DNA of 11,896 nucleotides, taken from the NCBI GenBank assembly GCA_019247395.1, contig JAFAOZ010000132.1:1-11896 (forward strand), written 5' to 3'. The DNA comes from Vulcanimicrobiota bacterium (GTDB taxonomy: Bacteria; Vulcanimicrobiota; Vulcanimicrobiia; Vulcanimicrobiales; Vulcanimicrobiaceae). The notes beneath the pieces were generated by a model. It was given only the letters and a program-made list of their open reading frames with translations. It searched no databases and was not told the DNA's origin. Below, in pieces: positions 1 through 6,907 of the stretch. Each line of letters begins with the position of its first letter. Position 1 is the first letter of the stretch. The translations under genes and the position numbers were made by a program.

Positions 1-534
1 GAGTATCGAGGCAAGCGGCCGAAGGTCGATGCGTCGGCCTTTATCGCACCCACCGCCGTGCTTATCGGCGACGTCGAAATCGGACCCGAATCGAGCGTTT
101 GGTTCGGGACGGTGCTTCGCGGAGACAACGGACCGATTCGGATCGGCGCGCGCACGTCGGTTCAGGATAATGCCGTCGTTCACGTCAGCGAAGGCGGCGC
201 GACGATCGTCGGCGACGACGTGACGGTTGGACACGCTGCCGTGATGGAAGACTGCCGAATCGAGGCGCACGCGCTGATAGGAAGCAACGCGACGCTGCTC
301 AACGGCTGCACGATCGGCGAAGGCGCGCTCATCGCGGCCGGCAGCGTCGTCGGACAGAATGTCGCCATCCCGTCGCGCGTCGTTGCCGCCGGCGCTCCAG
401 CACGCGTCAAGAAAGCGCTCGACGGCGAGGCAGCCTCGTGGATCGAGATTTCTGCGGGAGAGTACGTGAAGCTCTCGCGGATGTACATGGCGCAGACGAT
501 CGGCTTGGCCGAAGATCAGGAAGTACTTCGCTGA
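1..534 (+). CDS. gamma-class carbonic anhydrase-like hexapeptide-repeat protein, 5' partial
   Basis: The reading frame is open from base 1 to the TGA at 532-534, so 177 residues are visible and the true start lies before the window; the GTG at 58 is internal to the fold. The protein shows the left-handed beta-helix hexapeptide pattern of the CaiE/PaaY/YrdA/gamma-carbonic-anhydrase family. The conserved RGDN (visible residues 40-43), QDN (55-57) and first His ligand (H61, in VVHVSEG) are present. The second ligand region reads VGHAAVMEDC, with H78 kept. The position five residues later, normally the third zinc His (as in GHxxxxHGC), is E83. The family binds zinc or iron at a trimer interface and can hydrate CO2, but many members have no proven activity. 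The gene converges on mntH with a 5-nt gap. I am sure of the family and unsure that it is an active carbonic anhydrase. Confidence 0.85.
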   Translation, partial: EYRGKRPKVDASAFIAPTAVLIGDVEIGPESSVWFGTVLRGDNGPIRIGARTSVQDNAVVHVSEGGATIVGDDVTVGHAAVMEDCRIEAHALIGSNATLLNGCTIGEGALIAAGSVVGQNVAIPSRVVAAGAPARVKKALDGEAASWIEISAGEYVKLSRMYMAQTIGLAEDQEVLR

Positions 535-539
535 GCGGA

Positions 540-1829
540 TTACCGTGGATGCACCGTCGTCCAGAGCAGAATCCCGTTGAGAACGAGGATCGCCGCGGCA
601 GCGCCAAAGGATAGCAGCGTCAGCCAGCGGCCGTTCACCATCGGACCCATCGTTTCTTCGCGCCGCGTCAGGAGAACGAGGGCGATCACCGGCACCGGCA
701 GGACGAAGCTCAATATCACCTGACTGACAATGAGCGTCTGCGTGACGTTCAATCCCAGCGCGACGACCACGATCGCGGGCAGCATCGTGACGAGCCGCCG
801 TACCCAGAGCGGCACCGAAAAACCCAGGAAGCTCTGCATGATGACTTGACCGGCCATCGTGCCCACGACGGAGCTCGAGATTCCCGATGCGAGCAAGGCA
901 ATGAGAAAGACCACTCCGGCCAAGCTACCGAGTAACGGAGTCAGCGTACGATACGCGGTCGCGATGTCCGCTACGCCGGCGTGACCGGTTGAATGAAAGA
1001 CCGCTGCGGCCATGTACATCATGGCGCAGTTCACGAGACCGGCAATCGTCAATGCGATCGCGACATCGGCGTACGAAAACCGCACGATCGAAAAGAGCTG
1101 CCGGCGGTCGCGAGGGACGATTCGCTCTTGCGTGAGTGCCGAATGGAGATAGATTGCGTGAGGCATTACCGTCGCACCGACGATGCCGACGGCGATGAGC
1201 ACGCTGGACGATCCTCCCAGCCACGGAACGACCGCATGGTGAAGCACCTGTTGCCAGTCCGGTTTTGCCAAAAGCGTTTCGACGATATAGCAGATGCCGA
1301 TAATGCCGACGAGCGATCCGATGAGCGTCTCCATCGTTCGAAAGCCGTAGCGATGGAGCGCCAAAATGGCGTAGGTCAGGGTTCCTGTCAGCAACGCGCC
1401 GGCCATCATCGGAATGTGGAACAGCAAATAGAAAGCGACAATTGCGCCGAGAAACTCTGCAAGATCGGTCGCCATGGCGCCCACCTCGCTGACGATCCAC
1501 ATCGCAAGGGCGAATCGCGGAGCGTGCTCGCGCGATAGCTCGGCGAGATTCTTACCCGTTGCGATTCCGAGCTTCGCCGAGAGACCTTGAAAGAGCATCG
1601 CCATGAGATTTGCGAGGACGACGACCCAGAGCAGCCGGTAGCCGAAGGCCGCACCACCTTGAATATTCGTAGCGAAATTTCCGGGGTCCATATAGGCGAC
1701 CGACGCAACGAAGGCAGGCCCGGTAAACGGCAACAGCGCGCGCCAGCCGCGCCGATTGCCCGCGAGAACCTCTTGTGCAGCCGCGACCACGTGCGGACTG
1801 CCGCTCCCCACGCCATAGCTACGCGCCAA
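540..1829 (-). CDS. mntH: Nramp-family Mn2+/H+ symporter MntH
   Basis: A 429-residue multi-spanning membrane protein that imports Mn2+ (and possibly Fe2+) with protons across the inner membrane. The Nramp TM1 motif DPGN is at residues 48-51 (D48 and N51 are metal ligands). The TM6 motif AxxMPH is at 219-224 (A219 and M222 ligands, H224), followed by the usual LHSAL. About eleven hydrophobic segments fit the family, as does the length. The modelled start is a TTG at 1827-1829 that overlaps the 3' end of mntR by 11 nt; a GTG at 1811 (codon 7) is an alternative, and neither has a strong Shine-Dalgarno sequence. Both starts precede TM1, so function is unaffected. The overlap with mntR implies co-transcription and translational coupling, with control by MntR. 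No truncation is seen, and the stop lies 5 nt from the convergent carbonic-anhydrase-like gene. Confidence 0.93.
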   Translation of the reverse strand: MARSYGVGSGSPHVVAAAQEVLAGNRRGWRALLPFTGPAFVASVAYMDPGNFATNIQGGAAFGYRLLWVVVLANLMAMLFQGLSAKLGIATGKNLAELSREHAPRFALAMWIVSEVGAMATDLAEFLGAIVAFYLLFHIPMMAGALLTGTLTYAILALHRYGFRTMETLIGSLVGIIGICYIVETLLAKPDWQQVLHHAVVPWLGGSSSVLIAVGIVGATVMPHAIYLHSALTQERIVPRDRRQLFSIVRFSYADVAIALTIAGLVNCAMMYMAAAVFHSTGHAGVADIATAYRTLTPLLGSLAGVVFLIALLASGISSSVVGTMAGQVIMQSFLGFSVPLWVRRLVTMLPAIVVVALGLNVTQTLIVSQVILSFVLPVPVIALVLLTRREETMGPMVNGRWLTLLSFGAAAAILVLNGILLWTTVHPR

Positions 1830-2511
1830 TGCGCACCATTGCGGCGTGCGCGCGACGCAGCGTCACGACGCGTTTTCCGCGGCGAACGACGACACACGAG
1901 GCATCGGAACGTTGCACGACAATTCGCGCACCGGGCAGCAGACCGCCATCTGCAAGCACCGCGACCGCCGCGTCGTCTCGGTCGTCCAAACTTATGACGT
2001 TGGCACGATCGCCCGCCCGCAGAGCGGCCAACGTCGGTAACGGTTTCTCGGTGCGGAGATCGTCGTCATACGGAATGGGATGGCCGTGCGGATCGCGTTG
2101 CGGCCGGCCTAAGAGGGTGGCAATGCGCATTGCAACGTCGTCCGAAATTACGTGCTCGATTCGTTCGGCTTCGGCATGCACGCGTTCGAGCGGAATGCGC
2201 AGCACACGATGAAAGAACGTCTCGAGCAAACGGTGGCGGCGCACCATCGCAATGGCAAGCCGGCGGCCGCGGCGGCTCAGACGCAATGGCTGCGACGGCT
2301 CGCGTTCCCGATCAAGCAGGCCGTCGGCTTCGAGCAGCCGTTTCGCCTTGCTCACGGAAACGCGGCTGACGTTCAGATAGCGGGCGAGCGCCGCCGCACG
2401 CACCGGTCCGCCGGCGCCAAGCTGGTAGATCGCTTTGACGTAATCTTCGCGCGCTCGCGATGGGGAGCGGTCGGACCCCACTGCGAGCAGTCCGCGATTC
2501 ACGTTACCCAT
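1819..2511 (-). CDS. mntR: DtxR/MntR-family manganese-dependent transcriptional repressor
   Basis: 230 residues from the ATG at 2511; an in-frame TTG at 2523 and a GTG at 2481 are alternatives. An N-terminal winged helix (about 20-80, containing REDYVKAIY and NVSRVSVSKAKRLLEADGLL) is followed by the dimerisation/metal domain and a C-terminal SH3/FeoA-like domain (about 155-230), the architecture of DtxR/IdeR. The metal ligands read D23, H93, E97, H112, E116, E119 and H120. Asp at the DtxR Met10 position and Glu at the DtxR Cys102 position are the MntR combination, so I infer Mn2+ rather than Fe2+ sensing. The overlap with mntH places regulator and transporter in one operon. Two palindromes at its own start are candidate operators, suggesting autoregulation. 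The start is uncertain because the palindromes cover the ATG and there is no clear ribosome binding site. Confidence 0.9.
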   Translation of the reverse strand: MGNVNRGLLAVGSDRSPSRAREDYVKAIYQLGAGGPVRAAALARYLNVSRVSVSKAKRLLEADGLLDREREPSQPLRLSRRGRRLAIAMVRRHRLLETFFHRVLRIPLERVHAEAERIEHVISDDVAMRIATLLGRPQRDPHGHPIPYDDDLRTEKPLPTLAALRAGDRANVISLDDRDDAAVAVLADGGLLPGARIVVQRSDASCVVVRRGKRVVTLRRAHAAMVRIGA

Positions 2512-2535
2512 GGCTAACGTCAACCATGGTTAACG
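2501..2535. promoter_or_regulatory. tandem palindromic operator, probable MntR binding sites
   Basis: Two imperfect palindromes, both centred on CCATGG, overlap with centres 16 bp apart. The first (2501-2520) has nine of ten base pairs symmetric. The second (2518-2535) has eight of nine. The shared half-site is CGTTA-N-CC. They overlap the mntR start and lie 31 bp after the dnaB stop. DtxR-family dimers bind such dyads, often in tandem, so autoregulation of mntR-mntH is the natural reading. The motif does not match the MntR or DtxR consensus sequences I remember. On the minus strand a TTGACG (2523-2518) inside the array could serve as a -35 box, but I see no convincing -10. Confidence 0.6.
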
Positions 2536-2566
2536 CTGCTACGACAAAACTAAGATTTCCTTCACT

Positions 2567-3934
2567 CTAGGGTGACGCAAAATGTGAGGCGTCGCCGTAT
2601 GGTAAGAAGAGTGTATATTCGCGCTGGAATCGCAGCTTGACGTTACCCGTCGGCCCGTTACGGTGCTTGGCAATGATAAACTCAGTCATGTCGGGCTCAG
2701 GACATTCCGGATTGTAGTAACCATCGCGGTAAAGGAACGCGACGACGTCGGCCTCGGCCTCGAGCGAACCGGAATCGCGCAAGTCGGCGAGCATCGGCCG
2801 CTTTTCGCTGCGAATCTCCACGCCGCGATTGAGCTGCGCGAGTGCGATGATGGGCACTTCAAGATCCTTGGCTGTGATCTTGAGCGTGCGGCAAATCTCC
2901 GAAAGCTCTTCATTTCGGTTCGCGCCGCGCGCTAGCACGCCGGGACGCAGCAGTTGGAGATAGTCAATGAAGATCGCACCGAGACCAACCGTCGACTTCA
3001 GACGACGGCAACGGCTTCGTACGTCGCTGATCGTCAACGCGCCGACGTCGTCGAGATAGATCGGAAGATCGTTGATCTCACCCATTGCGCGGGAGATTTC
3101 TTCCCACTGGTGTGCTTTGATGTTGCCGCGGCGCATGTCGTTCATTGAAATCCGCGCCTCCGAGCAGATGAGCCGCTCGATCAACTCGGTATTGGACATT
3201 TCCAACGAGAAGAACGCGATCGGCGCACCTTCCTCGCGCGCCGCTGCTACTGCCATGTTCAGCGCAAACGACGTCTTGCCCATACCCGGCCGGCCCGCGA
3301 CGATCACGAAGTTCCCGGGTTGGAAACCGGTCGTCATCGCGTCGATGTCGTGGAAACCGGCGGTTAATCCCGTCCGGTCGCCGCGCATATGATAGCGATG
3401 ATCGATGTTGTCGAAGACCTTCTTCATCAACCGGCTGACGGGCATGAACTCCGTGACGCCGCGCCGCTCTCCGATCCGGTAGACCAACTGTTCGCTGCGA
3501 TCCAGCGCGCCGTGAACGTCTTCTTCGCCATCGAAGCCGAGCTGCGTAATCTCGGTTCCGGCGTGAATGAGCGAGCGCAGCACGGATTTTTCCCGCACGA
3601 TCGTCGCGTAATAGCGTGCCGACGCAGCGGTCTGTACCGTTTCCATCAAGGCGCTGACGTATGACAAACCGCCGACGCGCTCCAGAACGCCGCGCCGGCG
3701 CAGCTCTTCGGCGAGCGAGATCTTGTCCAGCGGCTCCCCGCGCTCGTAGAGCTCGAGCAGCACCGTGTAGATCGTTTCGTGAACGTGCGCGTAGAAATCG
3801 TTGGGCCGAACGATCTCTCCGACGGCAGCGAGCATCTCGCGATCGACCAGTACCGAACCGATCACGGCCATCTCGGCCTCGAGGTTGTTCGGTGGAATCC
3901 GCTCGATCGGAGTGGGGAGTGGTTGTGCGCTCAT
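2567..3934 (-). CDS. dnaB: replicative DNA helicase DnaB
   Basis: A 455-residue hexameric 5'-3' helicase that unwinds DNA at the replication fork and contacts primase and the helicase loader. The N-terminal DnaB domain (about 12-115) begins with the typical PPNNLEAEMAVIGSVL. After a linker comes the RecA-like C-terminal domain. Walker A GRPGMGKT is at 214-221 and Walker B IFIDYLQ is at 321-327. The arginine-finger region follows, with the typical LADLRDSGSLEAEADVV at 382-398. Length is normal and no intein is present, although intein insertion in this gene is common. The ATG at 3934 has a GAGG ribosome binding site about nine bases upstream. It is separated from lon by 113 bp that include a strong hairpin, so it may have its own promoter. 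mntR follows 55 bp downstream on the same strand. Confidence 0.97.
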   Translation of the reverse strand: MSAQPLPTPIERIPPNNLEAEMAVIGSVLVDREMLAAVGEIVRPNDFYAHVHETIYTVLLELYERGEPLDKISLAEELRRRGVLERVGGLSYVSALMETVQTAASARYYATIVREKSVLRSLIHAGTEITQLGFDGEEDVHGALDRSEQLVYRIGERRGVTEFMPVSRLMKKVFDNIDHRYHMRGDRTGLTAGFHDIDAMTTGFQPGNFVIVAGRPGMGKTSFALNMAVAAAREEGAPIAFFSLEMSNTELIERLICSEARISMNDMRRGNIKAHQWEEISRAMGEINDLPIYLDDVGALTISDVRSRCRRLKSTVGLGAIFIDYLQLLRPGVLARGANRNEELSEICRTLKITAKDLEVPIIALAQLNRGVEIRSEKRPMLADLRDSGSLEAEADVVAFLYRDGYYNPECPEPDMTEFIIAKHRNGPTGNVKLRFQREYTLFLPYGDASHFASP

Positions 3935-4009
3935 CGACGAGCGCCTCTGCGGTCCGGCGCTGTGGACGACCTTGCGAGCCGCTTGTGCATAGGTCGAAAT
4001 TTACGTGAG

Positions 4010-4036
4010 CAGAGTGCCACACGTGGTGGCACTCTG
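4010..4036 (-). other. perfect 11-bp inverted repeat between lon and dnaB
   Basis: CAGAGTGCCAC (4010-4020) and GTGGCACTCTG (4026-4036) pair perfectly around a 5-nt loop. It starts 12 nt after the lon stop and ends 76 nt before the dnaB start. In transcript orientation no U-tract follows the stem, so it is a weak intrinsic terminator at best. It could instead be an attenuator, an RNA-processing or stability hairpin, or a protein-binding dyad. The dyad is certain; the role is not. Confidence 0.6.
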
Positions 4037-4047
4037 GGGCGTGCGCT

Positions 4048-5985
4048 CTAGGATGCCCTCCGGCGACGCGGCTTGGGCAAGTTGCGAAGGACCTGGTCGA
4101 CGTTCGAGACCGGAACGACCTTCACGCCGGCAAGCGACGAATCAACCTCGCGGAAGTTTTCTTTCGGGAGGAGCACGCGGCGCATCCCGGCCTGGCGCGC
4201 CGCGTACAGCTTTTCAACGATGCCGCCCACCGCCCGAACCTTCCCTTGAATCGAGAGTTCGCCGGTCACCGCGACGTCTTGCGCGAGCGGCATCTTCGTA
4301 ACGGCTGAGTAAAGCGCGAGAAATATCGCGAGGCCCGCGGACGGCCCGTCGATATTTCCCCCGCCTACGACGTTGATATGCAGATCGAATTCGGCGATGT
4401 CGATGCCGGTCAAAGCGCGCAACACGCTCGCGGCATTGAAGACCGAGTCTTTGGCCATGGTTCCGGCGGTCTCGTTGAATCGAATGGTTCCCTTGCCCGC
4501 TTGAGCCGCCGGAAAAGCGACCGCCTCGATTTCGATGATGCTGCCGAGATGGTGCAGTACCCCGAGCCCAAAGCTCTTGCCGACTTCGCGTGTGGCGCGT
4601 CCCTTGACGAGCGTGTGCTGGACGAGCCGGCTCGCGCGCACGACGGCGCGCACGTCTTCTTCGACGATTGACGGATTCTTCGGCTTCTCGGCGTGCTTAC
4701 CGGGATAGAGCCGGTAGAGTGCTTGCCCATAGGCATCGGCGACGATCTGCACGGCCTTGCGTCCTTCGATCGTGTAGGATGCGATGAGCTGCGCGACGCC
4801 TCGCGCGGCCTTGGCGCCGAGGCGCTTGATCGCGCCCTGCACGATCGACAAGATTTGGTGCTGGGTCAGCGGCGAGAAGAAAATTTCGGCGCAGCGCGAG
4901 CGAATCGCCGGATCGATCTCCTCCGGTTCTCGCGTCGTGGCACCAATGAGGATGAAGTCGGCGGGTGCGCCTTCTCGAAAGAGGCGCTTGACGTACTCCG
5001 GAACGTTGGGCGCGCTCTCGTCGTAATACGACGACTCGAACGTCACGCGTTTGTCTTCGAGTACCTTGAGCATACGCGATTGCAGCGACGCGTCCATCTC
5101 GCCGATCTCGTCGATAAACAGCACGCCGCCGTGTGCGCGTGTGACGAGCCCGAGCTTCGGCTCGGGAACGCCCGCCTCCGCGAACTCGCGGCGGCTTCCC
5201 TGATAGATGGGATCGTGCACGCTCCCGAGCAGCGGATTGATCGTCTCGCGCGGATCCCAGCGCAGCGTCGTTCCGCTCGCTTCCACGAACGGTGCGTCCT
5301 TGGCGAACGGCGTGTAGGGACGCGATTTCGCAACTTCCAGCACGAGTCGCGCGACGGTCGTCTTCCCGACCCCGGGCGGCCCGTAGAGGATCGCGTGCTG
5401 CGGATACGGCGAGCTGATCTTTGCGAGGAGCGCACGGATCGCGGCCTCTTGACCGACGACGTCGCGCAGCGTCTGCGGGCGCAGCTGCTGCAGCGCCGAC
5501 GCGGCGAGGCTGCGCTGCGAGAGCGCCTGGAGCTCGTCGAGCTTCGCCTGCGATGCGGGCGTTTCCGGACCCCCGGTTTCACGCAGCGCCTCGAGTTTGA
5601 GATCCTTGACGTACTCTTGATGGCGCTCCGCCATCTTCTCGTTGACGCGCCGTTCGATGGTCTCCTCGGCGTTGCGTTGGGCGATGACGTCCGCCATCGC
5701 CTCTTCGATATCGGCAAGCACCTTGCGCTGCTGTGCGCGCGTCGTCGCCCGCTCCAACGTCGGATCTTCGAGCACGAGCCGCTGCAAACCGCAGAGCCGG
5801 TCGGGCAGATTCTGCGAGCGCATCATCTTGAGCGCGTTTACCTTGCCGGCGCGTAGAACGACCTTATCTTGGCCGAGGACCGAGGCGAGCATTTCATAGA
5901 GCGCGGCGACGTACCGGCTCATTTCGTCTTCGACCCCGAACTTGCGCCGTAGGCGCGTCGTATAGAGCTGTTGCGCGTTGGCCAC
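4048..5985 (-). CDS. ATP-dependent Lon-type protease, LonB/LonC-like
   Basis: A 645-residue AAA+ serine protease. A charged, probably coiled-coil N-terminal region (about 1-165) replaces the substrate-binding LAN domain of LonA, as in LonB/LonC of spore formers. The AAA+ module has Walker A GPPGVGKT (202-209), Walker B VLFIDE (288-293), sensor-1 region ILIGATT (345-351) and a sensor-2-like EGRKAVQ (407-413). The C-terminal Lon peptidase domain carries the Ser-Lys dyad: S549 in NIDGPSAG and K592 in VEKLYAA. It should unfold and degrade cytosolic proteins; targets are unknown. The start is a GTG 5 nt after rplI without an obvious Shine-Dalgarno sequence, so coupled translation is likely. The position between rplI and dnaB matches what I recall for lonC in some Firmicutes, hence LonC is my preferred subtype. 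It has no predicted membrane segment, unlike archaeal LonB. Confidence 0.93.
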   Translation of the reverse strand: MANAQQLYTTRLRRKFGVEDEMSRYVAALYEMLASVLGQDKVVLRAGKVNALKMMRSQNLPDRLCGLQRLVLEDPTLERATTRAQQRKVLADIEEAMADVIAQRNAEETIERRVNEKMAERHQEYVKDLKLEALRETGGPETPASQAKLDELQALSQRSLAASALQQLRPQTLRDVVGQEAAIRALLAKISSPYPQHAILYGPPGVGKTTVARLVLEVAKSRPYTPFAKDAPFVEASGTTLRWDPRETINPLLGSVHDPIYQGSRREFAEAGVPEPKLGLVTRAHGGVLFIDEIGEMDASLQSRMLKVLEDKRVTFESSYYDESAPNVPEYVKRLFREGAPADFILIGATTREPEEIDPAIRSRCAEIFFSPLTQHQILSIVQGAIKRLGAKAARGVAQLIASYTIEGRKAVQIVADAYGQALYRLYPGKHAEKPKNPSIVEEDVRAVVRASRLVQHTLVKGRATREVGKSFGLGVLHHLGSIIEIEAVAFPAAQAGKGTIRFNETAGTMAKDSVFNAASVLRALTGIDIAEFDLHINVVGGGNIDGPSAGLAIFLALYSAVTKMPLAQDVAVTGELSIQGKVRAVGGIVEKLYAARQAGMRRVLLPKENFREVDSSLAGVKVVPVSNVDQVLRNLPKPRRRRAS

Positions 5986-5990
5986 GGCGC

Positions 5991-6437
5991 TTACGCCGGC
6001 ACGATCTCTACCGACGCCTTGGCAACGACGTTCTTGTGCAACTTGATCTCGACGGGGTACGAACCGAGCGCCTTGATCTGTACCGACAGGCCGACCTTGT
6101 GCTTGTCGACGGCCGCCGAGACGGCTGCCGCGACGGCAGTGGCGATGTCGGCGTTCGTAACGGCGCCGAAGAGCCTTCCGTTCTCACCGGCCTTGGCTTT
6201 GATGGTCAGTTTGGCGGTCTCGATCCGCGCCGCCAGTGCCTGCGCGTCGGCCAGCTCCTGGGCTTCGCGACGCTCTTGGGCCTTATGCTGCGCCTCGAGC
6301 TGAGCCAGCGCGCCTTTATCCGCCTCCCCGGCGAGCTTGCGTGGGAGCAGAAAGTTGCGCGCGTAGCCGTCGGCTACGTCTACGACGTCCCCACGTTTAC
6401 CGAGCGCCTTGACGTCGCTCAAGAGAACGAGCTTCAT
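5991..6437 (-). CDS. rplI: 50S ribosomal protein bL9
   Basis: 148 residues, the normal length for bL9, which binds 23S rRNA near the L1 stalk and helps maintain translational fidelity. The N-terminal domain begins MKLVLLSDVKALGKRGDVV and continues with the conserved DGYARNFLLPRKLA (residues 23-36). A long Ala/Glu/Gln-rich helix (about 42-75) follows, then the C-terminal globular domain. The ATG has a GGAG ribosome binding site five bases upstream, inside the end of rpsR, and lies one base from the rpsR stop. lon follows 5 nt downstream. Confidence 0.97.
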   Translation of the reverse strand: MKLVLLSDVKALGKRGDVVDVADGYARNFLLPRKLAGEADKGALAQLEAQHKAQERREAQELADAQALAARIETAKLTIKAKAGENGRLFGAVTNADIATAVAAAVSAAVDKHKVGLSVQIKALGSYPVEIKLHKNVVAKASVEIVPA

Positions 6438-6438
6438 G

Positions 6439-6684
6439 CTACTCCGAAACGAAAGGCAGGAAGGCGATCAGCCGCGCGCGTTTGACGGCCGTCGTGAGCA
6501 TCCGCTGATGTTTGGCGCAGTTGCCGGAGATCCGGCGGGGGACGATTTTGCCGCGCTCGGAGACGAACTTCTTGAGCCGCCCGACGTCACGATAGTTCAC
6601 GGCGATGGCGCGTTCGGCGCAAAAACTGCACGGCTTGCGCTTGGTGCGCCGCTCTTTGACGGCGCGCTTGATCTTGGTTGCCAC
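6439..6684 (-). CDS. rpsR: 30S ribosomal protein bS18
   Basis: 81 residues that bind the platform of the 30S subunit with bS6. The conserved core [18 protein letters not shown] is at 30-47 and [14 protein letters not shown] at 58-71. C19, C22, C56 and H59 (CSFC and CAKH) make this the zinc-binding form of S18. The start is GTG at 6684 with a strong ribosome binding site AAAGGAT a few bases upstream. The usual upstream partners rpsF and ssb are absent here; instead the gene is preceded by a foldable leader and a divergent gene. It heads the rpsR-rplI-lon transcription unit. Confidence 0.96.
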   Translation of the reverse strand: MATKIKRAVKERRTKRKPCSFCAERAIAVNYRDVGRLKKFVSERGKIVPRRISGNCAKHQRMLTTAVKRARLIAFLPFVSE

Positions 6685-6688
6685 TGGT

Positions 6689-6790
6689 ATCCTTTCGACT
6701 AGGTGGTTGGCGGTCTCGGCCTGCTAGAGGAGCGAGACCCTAGCCAGGTGACACGACAGATTCGAGCCACCACCAGCCTCGAAAGGCTGG
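6689..6790 (-). promoter_or_regulatory. candidate structured 5' leader of rpsR
   Basis: In mRNA orientation a hairpin comes first (6790-6773), with 7-bp arms CCAGCCT/AGGCTGG and a UUCG loop. A long-range stem then pairs GGTGGTGGC (6774-6766) with GCCAACCACC (6711-6702), nine pairs with one bulge. It encloses a second hairpin of seven pairs, GGTCTCG/CGAGACC (6739-6733 with 6718-6712), extended inward by three pairs. The ribosome binding site AAAGGAT (6695-6689) follows directly. The first hairpin and the long stem share two bases, so they may compete. Autoregulatory leaders bound by S6:S18 are known upstream of rpsF operons, so feedback by S18 is conceivable. No known motif was matched, and base pairing was assessed by eye only. 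Confidence 0.4.
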
Positions 6791-6840
6791 ATTTCTCGGA
6801 ACGTATGTTCGGTCGGCTCAGGCGGCTTCCTGCAATGCCC

Positions 6841-6869
6841 GTGACGAGCGGGGGACGATGGTGTATAGT
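6841..6869 (+). promoter_or_regulatory. sigma70-type promoter for the zinc-ribbon gene
   Basis: GTGACG (6841-6846, four of six matches to TTGACA) is followed after exactly 17 nt by TATAGT (6864-6869, five of six matches to TATAAT). The start codon lies 38 nt downstream, with AGGAG (6891-6895) as ribosome binding site, twelve bases from the ATG. Confidence 0.55.
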
Positions 6870-6907
6870 AGAACGCGGCTTTCACATTTCAGGAGATTCA
6901 GTCATTT

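Noticed and set aside
3078..4022. 314-codon frame on the minus strand overlapping dnaB
   Set aside because: It is a shifted-frame shadow of dnaB with extreme Arg content; DnaB is clearly the real product.
4010..4036. CIRCE element (HrcA site) before dnaB or lon
   Set aside because: The arms are GAGTGC...GCACTC, the reverse of the CIRCE order GCACTC...GAGTGC, and the spacer is 5 rather than 9.
4693..5856. 387-codon open frame on the plus strand opposite lon
   Set aside because: It is an Arg-rich, low-complexity shadow of the lon codons without family features. Such antisense frames are expected in GC-rich genes.
6702..6774. Possible tRNA (Ser-like, with GGTGGT/ACCACC ends, CTGCTAG loop and TTCGAGC)
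   Set aside because: No T-arm stem forms around TTCGAGC, no D-arm is found, and the anticodon-like loop sits in a 7-bp hairpin with a 14-nt insert. The pairing is better read as an mRNA leader of rpsR.
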